Shown: positions 1 to 11,242, counted from the first letter of the stretch. The stretch: 64,000 nucleotides of DNA from Sorex araneus (GCF_027595985.1 NC_073302.1:10294966-10358965), one strand, 5' to 3'. Numbers and translations are program-made. The notes: generated from the letters alone by a model not told the origin.

Positions 1-582
1 ATGGGTAGAAGGATGCTGTCCTCTTGCTCATTTTTTCCTGGGTTCTAGGACAGAAGCTGATCAGAATTTTAATTGGATACAAGATTAGAATTTACTGAGC
101 TACCAAGAATTGCTGAGTTTTAAAGAGCTGGAATTCTAGGTGAGCAAAGTGTGTCTCATGTGCTTAGAGGTCTGTACATGCGTTTAATGTTCAGTGCTAT
201 GTGCAAATACCTCCTTAGGTGATATGGATACATGAATATTTCTTCAAAAGTTGTGACATTTTATGTGTGACATCTGACTTACAATATAGATTTTTAATAG
301 GGAGAAAAAGATAGAGGGAGAGAGATAAAGAGACTTAGAAGCAGGTTTGTGCGAATGACTTATAGTGATTGTCCCTCCGATCAGACCACATGCACCAAAT
401 AAACTACCATTAAGCAGATGCAGAGCAGTTCTGAGTGTAGTTTGGGGTCTCATCATCAATGGTCAAAGATCTCATTCTCCTTTAAACACTTCCAGATTCT
501 GTGCTCTTACACAAATAACAGTTAAGTAAAGACATTGCAGCATATGAACAGACAAATGTGTGCTCACTATGAAGTAAAATTT

Positions 583-765
583 GTTTTTTCTTTTTTTTTC
601 TTTTTGGGTCATACCTGGCTTTGCACAGGGGTTCCTTCTGGCTCTGTACTCAGGAATTATTCCTGGAGGTGCTCAGGGAACCCATATGGGATGCTGGGAA
701 TTGAACCTGGGTCAGCCGCATGTAAGGCAAATGCCCTACCCGCTGTACTATCTCTCAAGCTCCTG
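583..765 (-). mobile_element. SOR-type tRNA-derived SINE
   Basis: On the minus strand it reads tRNA-like head, body, then a short A-rich tail (a T run at 583-605 on the plus strand). An imperfect 11-bp target duplication, AAGTAAAATTT / AAGCAAAATTT, flanks it at 572-582 and 766-776. The same insertion is at 25777-25954 and 57892-58074, so it predates the unit duplications. Confidence 0.85.
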
Positions 766-2617
766 AAGCAAAATTTCTTTAATAGAACCATGAGCAGCAT
801 AGGAGAATCAGCTTGAAATCAGGCTTGAGGAAGTTTGGAATCCCTCGAGTAATCTCAGGGATGCTGCGATATATGATATTTCATATGTTTATGGGTTATC
901 TTCATGTGTCACACTAAGGTTGACGTGTTTGTGAGTAATTTTTGATATCTTATTGGCAGGTAGTATTTTAGTTGTGGTATCTGTGAACTAAAGGCAGACT
1001 GTGTGCCTCATCTACAGCTACCTTAAGACTGTCAGTAATGGCTATTATATTGCATTGAGCATGTGGATTTATATGTTTTTTACATCTAATAGGGCATCAC
1101 ACACTAATTCCTAGGACAACAATGGCTTAGTAGATCAGTAGGCATATAATCATCAGCCTGTACTTCTGTTTGAGTTTCCTAATGTTCAGTTTCTAAGCGG
1201 TAAAGAATGGGCAGCTAATCTGAGATCACATGCTATTTTGAAAATTAAATTGGACTATGTACAACATTAACAAGCACTATACTTGTCATGTAATCAATGC
1301 TCAGTAAACAAGGGGTATTTTATTGTGTTTCTCCAAACCAAGTGTTTTTACTTAGACATTCTTATTTGTCCACTACCAAGTGCAGTCCAGGTAGAAGTCT
1401 AGAGAGTACAAGCCAACATGAACTCCCTTTCATATTTTGCTGCGACAGCTTGAAACCCTGCTCGTGGGTCATGGACCAGTTATCTTTTAAATTATGTGTG
1501 AATTAACTTTCCAGGATGATTTACTAGTTTTCTTTTAAGTGCTTTCTTTTTTTTTCAGCCTTCACACAATGACGCTGTATCACAATTCACAAATCAATGA
1601 TAAGACAGTGTCCACTTTAGAGTTATTAATCGAAAGGATCAGCGCTCCTAGCAATTCATAGTTCTTTGGACTAGAATGTTTGTTGTCTTTCTCCAATGCA
1701 TGAATACTAAAGCCAGTCAAGATTCCCTCCATAAACTTGCTATAAGAAGGGCCATTGTTTGGAGGATGGGGTGGTGGGTGGTTGTAAGGAAGTTAGGATA
1801 GAGAAGGGACAAACAAGACAATAATAGTTGGGAATGATCATTTTGGACAGGGACTGAGTGTTGAAAGTAGGTAGAGGGACTATCTTTGCCTACTTTGATA
1901 TTCTTTTGTTATCTTTATTGCAAAACCTAAGACCCCAAAGTAAATGGTGTAGGTTGGGAGGATAACTCAAACCACTGATGGTCCTACATTTCCTTCACAC
2001 GGTGAAGGGACTGGTGTTGGAACATTATATGACAGAATCCAAGTCGTGAACAACTTTATATCTGTGTATATCATTGTTTTTCAATGAAAAAATATGATCT
2101 CCACAGCCTCAGACTAAATTTCCAAAGAAATATGAAATCTAGACTCTACATAACAAAGCCATATGACCCCAATTTGAAATTACTGTTTCACACCTGTGGT
2201 AGGGAGCCAAATATAATTTGCCATGTGAAACATAAAATCCCAAAATTTATTTATTTTAAATAAGGTTTTGAAAACACACTGTTAACTGAAGTTATCTAAG
2301 CTGATACTTTTGGAATACCTATGGTGGTATCACATACAATTGTGGTTATCCTAAATAATGAGGAGTGGAAAAGCCACACATGATGAGTAGGAGACAGATT
2401 CTGATGCATCTATGCAAATTTAGATAATTTTTCTTTTGTTCTTCATAATTAGAAAAAATAATGTAGTGCTGAGTTCATGCTTTGGTGAAGATTTTTAAGG
2501 TATATGTAATACCCACAAAATAATGCCGGCTATTTGGTAAGTTGATGGCCAATATTTATATGATTTTGAAAGTTAACGGACCACTACTATCAGGAGATAT
2601 AATATCTTTGATAAATA

Positions 2618-2852
2618 GCACTGTAGCATTTTCATCCCATTGTTCATAGATTTGTTCATGCAGGCACCAGTAACGTCTCCATTGTGAGACTTGTTGTTAC
2701 TGTTTTTGGCATATCGAATATGCCACGGATAGCTTGCCAGTCTGCTGTTCGGGCGAGATAATCTCAGTAGCTTGCCAGGCTTTCCAAGAGGGATGAAGAA
2801 TGAACCCGGGTTGGCCTCATGCAATGCAAAGGCCCTACCTGCTGTGCTATTT
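2618..2852 (-). mobile_element. Chimeric SINE: tRNA-like head plus RTE body and tail
   Basis: On the minus strand it starts with a SOR-like head (ATAGCACAGCAGGTAGGG), continues with a body matching the RTE 5' region near 7840-7940, and ends with a tail matching the RTE 3' end near 10802-10858 (GGAGACGTTACTGGTGCC). The flanks GATAAATAG and AATAAATAAG may be its target duplication. The same insertion occurs in units B and C. Confidence 0.75.
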
Positions 2853-3109
2853 AATAAATAAGGATCCAGAAATTATCACTGTACTATTCCAATGTAGATA
2901 GTTTCACCAGTTTAAGGAGAAAGGTTTTGGATGTATCCTAATACCCAAATTTCCATAAAATCCTGGCAAATGACTAGAATGATATGGCATAATACAAAGG
3001 TGAGCACTCCTTTTACACTGAGACTTTTGATTCCTTATGAACCATTATAAACTTAGTGCTTTGTGTAGAATCCAAAAAAGTTAGGTTCTTCAAAGCATTT
3101 TATATATTG

Positions 3110-3280
3110 GGTATGAGTGATAGTACAACAGGTAGGCAATTTGCCTTGCTCAAATCAGGCCTGGGTTTAAACCCTGTCATCCCATATGATCTCCTGAGCA
3201 TCACCAGGAGAAATTCCTGGTGCAAATCCAGTACACTAAGTAACTCCTGAATGCAAAACCACTGAGCATAGCCCAAACAA
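3110..3280 (+). mobile_element. SOR-type SINE
   Basis: Diverged tRNA-headed SINE with the SOR layout (GAGTGATAGTACAACAGGTAGG near the left end, CCCATATGATCTCCTGAGCA in the middle). Near-identical flanks, AAGCATTTTATATATTG on the left and AAACATTTTATGTATTG on the right, look like a long target duplication. It is orthologous to 28292-28462 and 60437-60607. Confidence 0.75.
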
Positions 3281-3391
3281 AACATTTTATGTATTGAAAT
3301 CAATAACAGTACATCAATTAAAATTTGAAAATAAAATAAAATAAACCTTTTAAAAGAGGAAATACTGAAATTAAACCAAAGATATTATTCT

Positions 3392-3920
3392 AGTGAATCA
3401 CAATGAGGTAAAGTTACAGACTTATACACTTCCATGGTTATATTTCAGTCCTACAATGATCAAGAACCCAACACTCCACCAGTGCCCATTCTCCACCACC
3501 AATGTTTTTAGTATCCCTACTGTCCTCCACACCCAATTCCCCCCACAAGCCTCTGGTAAGCACATTCCCTTTTACTCTCTCTCTCCTTTCAGTGTTACAT
3601 ATTTCAGTCCATGTACAAGTGGCCATCATGTTTGGTCTATAGTCTATTCTCAGCACCCATCTCTCATCCCCAATGAGCCTCCAAGCCTCATACACTTAGT
3701 GGTCCCTTCTCTATCCCAGCTACGTTTTCCCCGAGCAAGTGAAGCCGGACTGCAAGCTGTGGAGCAAAGCTCCGGGCCCTTATCTCTGTTTACATTGATT
3801 GGGTGTTAGTCTCTCATTCTGTTATTTTATATTCCACAAATGATTGCAGTTATTCTATGTGTATTCCTCTCATTCTGATTCATTTCACTTAGCATGATAC
3901 TCTCCATGTTGATCCACTTG
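3392..3920 (-). mobile_element. L1 3' end fragment, antisense
   Basis: The reverse complement matches the 3' UTR of the L1 copies elsewhere in the window, including the conserved GTGGTGGAGAATGGGCACTG block and the end of ORF2 (GTGGATCAACATGG followed by AAATGAGTCAGAATGAGAGG). It ends about 260 bp upstream of the receptor start codon and is present at the same place in all three units, so it may lie within the gene's upstream intron or promoter region. An apparent 138-codon open frame inside it is not a gene. Confidence 0.8.
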
Positions 3921-4135
3921 TGTTAGAAACGATGAAATCATAAAAACATTTTTGGTATTAGCAAAACTGCATTCTTTTCTAAAATGAAATCTTACTATTT
4001 ATGTTAGAGTGCAAAGTAGCACTGTAACCTGATGGTACAACTGTGGTTCATGTAACCACATGTGATTACTAAAAATTTAATACTGTCACATAGAGTTGGC
4101 TTTAGTATGATGTTACACTACTCACTTTCCATACA

Positions 4136-4162
4136 TTATTTCCCTCTTTCTTTTCTCTCCAG
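4136..4162 (+). promoter_or_regulatory. Putative 3' splice site upstream of OR A
   Basis: A long pyrimidine tract (TTCCCTCTTTCTTTTCTCTCC) is followed by AG at 4161-4162, 16 bp before the start codon. OR genes normally have one or more 5' UTR exons spliced onto a single coding exon just upstream of the ATG. The signal is conserved in units B and C. Confidence 0.65.
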
Positions 4163-4178
4163 CGAAGACAAAAGAAGC

Positions 4179-5126
4179 ATGATTAGAGAGAATGCGACCA
4201 GAGTTTCTGAATTTCTTCTACAGGGGCTCCAAGTTCCACCAGAACGTGAGGATTTGTGCTTCATCCTCTTTCTGCTAATGTACCTGACCACATTGTTGGG
4301 GAACCTGCTCATCATCCTGCTCATCCGGATAGACATTCGCCTCCACACCCCTATGTACTTCTTCCTCAGTGTCTTGGCCTTCAATGATGTGTCCTTATCA
4401 TCTGTCACTGTCCCCAAAATGTTGATGGACATGAGGACGAATCACAAATCTATCCCCTATGCAGGGTGCATTTCTCAGGTGTTTTTTTTAATAACCTTTG
4501 TTTGTACTGAAAACTTCCTTCTAACAGTGATGGCGTATGACAGGTATGTGGCCATCTGTCAGCCGCTCCACTACACCACCATCATGAGGCAGGAGCGATG
4601 CATTGCTCTAGCAGCAACATCCTGGATCCTCAGTTGCTTCCACTCTTTGTTGCACACCCTCCTTTTGGCCAGAGTTTCTTTCTGTGATGATATTACCATC
4701 CCCCACTTCTTCTGTGAACTCACTCCAGTCCTGGAGATCAGCTGTTCAGACATATCACTCAATGACCTGGTCATTTTCATTGAGGGAGGGATTTCTTTTT
4801 ATCTGCCATTCTTCAGTATCTTGGGCACTTATATTCACATATGGGCCACTGTCCTGAAGAATCCCTCTGCTAAGAAATTCTTCAAGGTCCTTTCTACCTG
4901 TGGTTCCCATCTCCTTGTTGTGTCTTTATACTATGGAACCATTCTTAAAGTTTATTTTTTATCCTCTTCCTCTTCCTCAAAAAATAAAGATATAATTGCT
5001 TCTGTGATGTACATGATACTCACCCCCATGCTGAACCCTTTTATCTACAGCTTGAGAAACAGAGATATAAAACAAGCCCTAAGTTTGCTCGCTAACAGAG
5101 TCAAGTTCTGTAGTCAAAAAACTTAA
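4179..5126 (+). CDS. Olfactory receptor, class II, family 1-like (copy A)
   Basis: Seven-transmembrane odorant receptor of the rhodopsin class, expected in the plasma membrane of olfactory cilia and coupled to the olfactory G protein. The frame is intact for 315 residues, the usual OR length, in one exon. It shows an N-glycosylation site at Asn5 (NAT), the TM1 GN at 41-42, LHTPMYFFLS at 55-64, MAYDRYVAIC at 118-127, a Cys97-Cys179 pair, KVLSTCGSHL at 236-245 and PMLNPFIY at 283-290. The frame stays open upstream to 4062, but I chose the ATG at 4179 because it lies just after the conserved splice acceptor and gives the family's N-terminus. Overall it resembles OR family 1, perhaps the 1J/1N group; the subfamily is uncertain. 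Copy-specific residues include Cys153, Val108 and His220. A run of six Ser lies in the third extracellular loop. Confidence 0.93.
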   Translation: MIRENATRVSEFLLQGLQVPPEREDLCFILFLLMYLTTLLGNLLIILLIRIDIRLHTPMYFFLSVLAFNDVSLSSVTVPKMLMDMRTNHKSIPYAGCISQVFFLITFVCTENFLLTVMAYDRYVAICQPLHYTTIMRQERCIALAATSWILSCFHSLLHTLLLARVSFCDDITIPHFFCELTPVLEISCSDISLNDLVIFIEGGISFYLPFFSILGTYIHIWATVLKNPSAKKFFKVLSTCGSHLLVVSLYYGTILKVYFLSSSSSSKNKDIIASVMYMILTPMLNPFIYSLRNRDIKQALSLLANRVKFCSQKT

Positions 5127-5930
5127 TATGAGTATATTAACTAGTGTGCATTCAAATAATCAAGGAGACTATCATCCTAAAAGATCTATTCTTTTTGTTC
5201 TGTTGAAACTGTGTTCACATACATCTCTGAGATATTGATATATTCATTCCTACCACTACTATCATGTACCAGGTTTATTCCTCCGACTGAGTTTCAGTGA
5301 CTGTAGCAAGGAATGATTAGGAACTATGACGCCTTATTTCAGCATGTTTCGAACTTGGGATTTGGAAAATAGTAAAGATACCACAAGTAGGAATAAAGAA
5401 GAAAACTCCCTCAGGTCTACTAACGCTCCAAGAAATGCCACTCTTTTTTTTCTTTACATTGTAAGGATTCAGGAAATTATGCACCTATAGATTGTCAGAA
5501 AAAAATAATTGCTCATATAAATGAGATTTTTCATTTAAATATTCTGAACGTCCAATTCAAAATTTTCCATTTAAATATTCTGAACTTCTCCAGTTCAAAT
5601 AATTCTGTTATTTCTAATAAATTAATTATTTTTAAAATGTTACAAATGTTTTAAATCTATTTGGTAGTTACAATGGACAACTACAATAGTCATGACATGG
5701 ATATGTCTGAGTATATGTGTGTGTAAGTTCAACATGATACACACCTTCAATGTTTTCACTTTGTTTGTATATTCATGTGATTTATGATTACCTAGTAGTG
5801 TGAAAATTCAGGTGGGAGGAATAAAAAACCATATTTTCTGAGACTGAAAGTTTATGTAACATATATTTGTGTAAAATTACATAATTTTTGTATATTTGTG
5901 TAAAATTTCACACCATGCCTTATATAAAAC
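5127..5930 (+). other. 3' flank of OR A
   Basis: AT-rich sequence conserved in units B and C, with no open frame of note. Candidate polyadenylation hexamers AATAAA lie at 5392-5397, 5616-5621 and 5820-5825; which one is used cannot be told from sequence. A short internal repeat, CCATTTAAATATTCTGAAC, occurs twice near 5530-5585. Confidence 0.55.
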
Positions 5931-6212
5931 TCTCACTGTCATCCCATTGTTCATGGTTTACTCAAGCGGGCTCAAATAATATCTCCATTTGTCCCTGCTT
6001 TGTGGCGGTGTAGCTCAATGGCATATTGGATGCTCTCTCAGGGTCAGAGTATTGAGAACCGTCATCGTTACTATTTTCGGCATATCGAGTACGCCACAGG
6101 TAGTTTGCCAGGCTCTGCCATGTGAGCGGGATACTCTCTGTAGCTTGCCGGGCTCTCTGAGAGGGTTGGAGGTTTTTGGGGTGGTCTCTAATCACCTTTA
6201 CAGGTGTTCTAG
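5931..6212 (-). mobile_element. RTE-derived SINE (RTE 5' part joined to RTE 3' tail)
   Basis: Read on the minus strand, it begins ACACCTGTAAAGGTGATTAG, matching the RTE at 7806 onward, continues through AGCCCGGCAAGCTAC and CGATATGCC, then jumps to GGGACAAATGGAGATATTA and a tail like the last 60 bp of the RTE. No tRNA-like head is visible, so it looks like an internally deleted RTE. The same element is at 31155-31435 and 63264-63546. Confidence 0.75.
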
Positions 6213-6512
6213 TCAAATTATATTATTTCCCTCTATAATTTGTTGCCTATTGTCTGAACATCATCAAATATGGTGTGATAGTTTTGGAAAATGAGTAGGG
6301 AGTGTCTTATAATGTGGCATTGCTGACCACATGGTCTACTAATATGTTCACTCATATGTGAAGATTGGCCCGAGCATGTGGAAAGCACCCTGATGTGTGG
6401 TGGCAGTTGGGTTGTCCAGGTCCGCTGCTGGGGCTGGGTCCCTTGGGGTGGGGAGGGCTCTCACCCATGCCTCACTGGGGTGGCCCTAGTGGAAACATCC
6501 TGGCACGGAATC
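6213..6512 (+). other. Unit sequence of unknown nature
   Basis: Shared with unit B at 31436-31735 (AAGATTGGCCC then GTGTGGTAGCAGTTGGGTTG type sequence). It may be part of an unrecognised dispersed element. No reading frame is supported. Unit A leaves homology with unit B near 6512; a short imperfect tandem repeat of AACAATAAGTTATCA marks the join at 6514-6548. Confidence 0.45.
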
Positions 6513-7592
6513 AACAATAAGTTATCAACAAACAATAAGTTATCATCTCACACCACAGAGCCTGGCACACATCCAAAAGAACAAAAGTAACCGATGTTGA
6601 CTTAGATGTGTGCAAAAAGGGACTCTCTCTCACTGCTGTCAGGAATGCCAGCTGGTTCAGCCCATTTGGAAAACAGTATGGACGTTTCTCAAAAAATTAG
6701 TAATCTAGTCCCATTTGATTAAAAAATACAACTTCTGGGAATATATCCTAGAGATGCAAAAAAGTATAGTAGACATGATATTTGCACTTGTATGTTGATT
6801 GCAGCACTGTTTACAATAGACAGAATCTGGAAAAAAGCCGAGTGCCCAAGAACAGATGACTGGTTAAAGGAACTTTTGCACATCTACAGAATGGAATACT
6901 ATGCTGCTGTTAGAAATTATGAAGTCATGAAATTTGCATATAAGTGGATCAACATTAAGAGTATCATGCTAATTAAATGAGTCAGAAATGGAGGGACTTT
7001 AAGAAATGAATAAAGAACAAAAAGAAAGTTGGAGAGCAAAAAAATGAGTTAATAAATACTAAGATATTTTGAATTGTTATTAAGAAAAAAAATGGAGGGA
7101 CAGACAGAGAAGGAGTGAACTCATATGTGGAATGTAAAATAACAGAATGGGTGACTAATACCCAAGGATAGTAGAGACAAGGACCAGGAGGATAGCTCAA
7201 TGGCTTGGATGCCGGTCTCACATATCGTGGGAAAAGACAGTTCAGATAGAGTGGGAACCACCAAGTAAAGGATGTTTGGAGGGTCTGCTCAGGATGGAAG
7301 ATGTGTGCCGATAGTAGACTATAGACTGAACGTGATGGTCACTTAATACATGTATTGTTAACTATGGCACCCAAAAAAAGAGAGAAAGAGGAATGCACCT
7401 GCCACAGATGCAGGGGAGTGGTGGATAGGCTGGGGTAGTGGGAGGGATACTGAGAACATTGGTGGTGGAGAATGGGCATGGGAGGAGGGATTGTTACTCG
7501 ATCATTGTATGACTGAAAAGTAAGCACAAAAGTTTGTAAGTCTGTAACTGTATCTCACGGTTATTCATTTATAAATAAATTAATTAACAAAT
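6513..7592 (+). mobile_element. 5'-truncated L1 (end of ORF2 and 3' UTR)
   Basis: Begins in the last part of L1 ORF2 (CACACCACAGAGCCTGGC region), contains the conserved C-terminal peptides KAECPRTDDWLKE and MEYYAAVRNYE, then the 3' UTR, ending in an AT-rich tail (ATAAATAAATTAATTAAC). It carries an extra segment of about 80 bp at roughly 7010-7090 that is also in the copy at 43508-44815. That shared insertion, and the RTE that follows in both places, show the two loci are paralogous. Confidence 0.85.
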
Positions 7593-7594
7593 AA

Positions 7595-10500
7595 GACAAT
7601 TTCTGGCACTTTAAGGAGGAGGCCAAACCCACACGCCCCATCCTACTCAAGCCAGATAAATACTCCCTGGCCAACCCACACTACCTCCACTACCCAGCAA
7701 ACCGCCACACTCCAGGATGCTCTCCTGACCACGCAGCCACTTCATAATACCCATTATTCCAGCACCATGTTTGGTGGGGTTCAAATATGGTGTGAACCAT
7801 GATAACACCTCTAAGGGTGATTGGAGGCCACCCTAAAAGCCTCCATCCCTCTCGGAGTGCCCGGCAAACTACTGAGAGTATCCCGCACACATTGCAGAGC
7901 CTAGCAAGCTACCTACGGAGTATTTGATTTGCCAATAATAATAACAACAATCGGCCTCATTCACCTGACAGCGATAGAGCCCCCAATACGGCAGCATTAA
8001 GATAAATGAGCAAGGAGAGGCTGAAAAACTCTCATGGAAGAACTAGACTGCCAAAACAAAGAAAGACTAAAATGATTGTGTGTACTTTCAACACACATAA
8101 GCTGGCATGAGAACCATCCACCAAGGACCTGATGGTGCATGCACAGAAGATCAAATATTCGGTCTGACCGAAATGAGAAGACATCAATCACATTACGCCA
8201 TTTTCGACACTGGAGAAGAATTGTTCCTTGGAACATGTGAAAACAGAGGCATCGGTGATGTCGGTGTTCTTGTAAACATGAACTTGGCCATGAGCATTGA
8301 TTCACTCGAATGCCTAATAACCTGAATCGGAAGATTACGCTTGAATAGATGTGGCTGACTGCCTGCAGTTTCTATGTTTGTCGTCTACACACCAACATCC
8401 AACTACAATGAAGAAGAAATTGAGAGGTTCTACATGGAACTGGAACAGTTCTAAAAAGAAGACCACACCTTATGCAAGATCATTGTTGCTGATTTTAATG
8501 CCAAGATAGGTCCAAGATGGTCGCACAAAGAACTCCTCATTGGGACCCATGGCCTAGAATGGAGCGATCAGGGTGAAAGACTGTCTGAATTCATCATGTC
8601 GACCAAGACCATCCAGGGTAACTCACTGCTCCAGAAGGCCAAATCTAAATGCTGGACATGACAGTCTCCCGCTGGACAGTTCCACAATGAAATTGACCAC
8701 ATCATATTCAATCGAAGGTTTTGCCTGACCAATGGCGCTGTTGTCCCAAATTCCAAACGGGATCGGACCACCATCTACTTTGTGCAAAATTCTACTTCAT
8801 AGATCGGGTAGAATGGTCTGCAAAATTTAAGAATAAGAAGGCAACTCCCAGAATGATCACCAACTTGGAGCTCTTTGGCACTACTGTAGCAACATGGGAA
8901 GATGCCGTCATTGACAACATCAAGGAGGAATACAACAAACTGGCTCAGCACCTCCATGTCTGTGGGAAGAATGCCGAGACTGAGAAAGCCACAGACACCT
9001 GTCTTCGGAAACTCTCAAGCTCATTTGTCAACGTGGTTTCGTCCGAGCCTCAGGCAACCACAAGCTAACATCCGAGCTTGCAAAGCTGTGCAGAGATGCA
9101 ATAAAGGAAGACCTGAAAGAGAGAACAACAGTGTTGAAGATTTGGCAGACACCGGAAAAAGAGTTCGCAAAGATCGCCTGTCCTTCGCCAACTATAGGAC
9201 CAAGATGACTGCCCTCTGAAGTCCTGATGGATCTATCACATCTTCCAGAAAGGCAATGGAGAGGATTATTCACAACTTCTACTCGGATCTCTTTGACAGT
9301 TGTGTTCACCTGCCCCCACACCAAATTCCACAGGATGGATATGTCATTTCCAATGTCCTCCCTTCTGAAATCCAACTCATTTCATTGGTTAAAATGCACA
9401 CACACCTGGTCCAGAGAAGGTCAAACCCAAACACCTGATGAATCTGCCACCAGTACTCAACAAATACTCCTGCTCGGTCCTTCACAGGCCACCTTTCTGA
9501 ATGCAGGTTCCATCTCAGTGGAAAACCAGTAGGACTGTTCTGTTGTACAAGATGGTAGACATTCACGACATCAGCAACTATAGCCCAATCTGCCTGCTGT
9601 CTCTCTTCTACAAGTTGTTCACTCATGTCATCCTGAATAGAATAGTTAGAACACTAGATGAAGGACAACCATGCAAGCAAGCCGGGTTCCGAAGGGGATT
9701 CAGCACGATCCACCATATAAACACATTGGCCAAACTCATTGAAGTTTCGCAAGAGTTCAAGATGCCGCTTTAATGTTCATCGACTTAAAAAAGGCCTTCA
9801 ATTCTGTTGAGACTGAAGCAGTCATCGAAGCCCTAGCCAAACAGGGTGTTCAAACTCAGTACATCAAAATCCTCTTAGAGCTGTATTGCGGATTCAGCAC
9901 CAGGTTCTCATCATTCTGCAAGGAAGTGATCATTGATGTAAGAGAGGGGTGCGGCAGAATGATACCATTTCCATGAAACTCTTCAGTGCCACCTACATGG
10001 AACGATTGGAATGGGAAGGAATGGAAGTGAAGATAGACGGTTGGCAACTATACAACCTCTGCTTAGCTAATGACATCATTGTCATAACGCTAAACATTAG
10101 CCAAGTGGCACAAACATTAGCCAAGTGGCACAAATGCTGGCCGACTTTGGTTACGAGTGTGGAAATATCGGATTGCAGCTGAATCTCAACAAGACGATGC
10201 TCATGAAAAACGAATATTCCATGAAGCTCCATTTGCTCTCAATGGAATGAACATCTTCGAATGCAGCAGCTATGTGTAGCTGGGTTGAAAAATCAACATG
10301 AGGACCAACTTCGCGCCAGAACTGCACAGGATGGAGAGAGCAGTGTGGAATGCCTGCAAGAGCATTGAAGAAGTGGTTAAGAGGATGAAGAACTTCCAAC
10401 TCCATGCACATCTTTTCTATTCCACCATTCTTCCTGCACTAAAATACACCTCAAATACATGGGCCCTACTCAACCAGGATGAGAACGCTATTTGGGTGTC

Positions 10501-10858
10501 CCAAAGAGGAATCAAAAGAGCTATTCTAGGAATATCATATCTCACTCAAGTAAGAGAAGGAATCTGGAGTTCTGACCTCGTCGAGAGTCAAGAATAAGGG
10601 ATGCTGCGATTCAGAGACAACCGCTGCACTAGAGCTGTTCCCGACTGGATTCCTCAGGAAGTCAGAAGACTGCGTGGCCACCACCAACTAGATGGTTAAA
10701 TATCTTCGTCAAATTCTTGAATGAATGGTTTCTGGATCTTCCTGTTTCTGGAGCAAGCAGATATAATTGGGCTGCACTAGCACGCAACAGGAACAAATGG
10801 AGACGTTACTGGCGCCTACTCGAGCAAATAGAAGATAAACGGGATGTGATAAAGTGAC
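7595..10858 (+). mobile_element. RTE-clade LINE, near full length (RTE1_Sar-like)
   Basis: About 3.26 kb, the size of a complete RTE element, with a 5' region, an endonuclease domain, a reverse transcriptase domain and the short 3' tail typical of RTE. The last coding part (DNRCTRAVPDWIPQEVRR, then WAALARNRNKWRRYW) resembles the endonuclease-reverse transcriptase proteins I know from parasitic nematodes. From memory, a shrew family of this kind (RTE1_Sar) was reported as shared with nematodes. It begins directly after the AT-rich L1 tail; no clear target duplication was found. Confidence 0.8.
8040..10858 (+). pseudogene. Degenerate RTE endonuclease-reverse transcriptase
   Basis: In several frames the parts run in order: endonuclease (FVVYTPTSNYNEEEIERFY, IIVADFNAKIG, FHNEIDHIIFNR), a linker, then RT (PSQWKTSRTVLLYK, SNYSPICLLSLFYKLFTHV, DEGQPCKQAGFRRGFSTI, FIDLKKAFNSVETEAV). 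Many stop codons and frame changes break it. The RT catalytic box at about 10060-10080 reads LANDII where the family has F/YADD, so a metal-binding Asp is replaced by Asn. The copy is not functional. Confidence 0.8.
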
Positions 10859-11242
10859 AATAAAAAAGAAATTTGTTTCTTCCCTAGGAAAACAAGTATT
10901 TTGAATTTTTTAATTTTGAAAACTATGAACTAAATCTTCATTTTTCTTGGTGACACTTATTCATGCAGAACATTGCAATCATGGCAGAAAATTCTTTTTT
11001 TTATAAGATACTGTTTCAAAATTTCTGAGAATAGTGCATATATTTGAGTTACAGCCAAAAATATTCTATTCAAATACTTTTTTCAAGAGAAAAATTTCCA
11101 ACAGAGTTAAAATAGAAATTTTCCTGTTTCAAAATTACCCAAACGGCAGCATTCTAGTGTGTTGTTTTGGATGCATTGTAAAGTCTTAGCCTTCCTACTG
11201 AGGTGAAGAAAATCCAAAGAATGAAATGAATTTGTTAAGTTA
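10859..11242 (+). other. Unit-specific sequence, no gene seen
   Basis: AT-rich single-copy-like sequence. From about 11165 (GCATTGTAAAGTC, CCTTCCTACTGAGG) it is paralogous to 22892-22950, so a piece of the unit is present on both sides of the L1-rich block at 12.4-22.9 kb. Confidence 0.5.

Larger units (their letters stand above)
1..6512 (+). repeat. Tandem duplication unit A, OR-bearing core
   Basis: This stretch is repeated, with scattered substitutions and small indels, from about 25193 (unit B) and 57314 (unit C). The first bases of the window (ATGGGTAGAAGGATG) recur at both places. The shared order is: SOR SINE (-), RTE-derived SINE (-), SOR SINE (+), L1 3' end (-), OR exon (+), RTE-derived SINE (-). 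Position 1 is inside the unit, so its left boundary lies outside the window. From about 6513 unit A departs from unit B and enters an L1 fragment. Apart from the listed elements I see no other gene in 769-2615 or 5127-5930. Confidence 0.9.

Noticed and set aside
3393-3809. 138-codon open frame upstream of OR A (and similar at 60721-61137)
   Set aside because: It is the reverse strand of an L1 3' UTR; the codons are not conserved as protein between units and no known domain is seen.
4062-4178. N-terminal extension of OR A to 354 residues
   Set aside because: It precedes the conserved splice acceptor and copies B and C diverge there; the family N-terminus fits the ATG at 4179.
6378-6590. 70-codon frame repeated in units A and B
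   Set aside because: It runs from unit sequence into an L1 fragment in A and ends differently in B; no family recognised, so no CDS was called.
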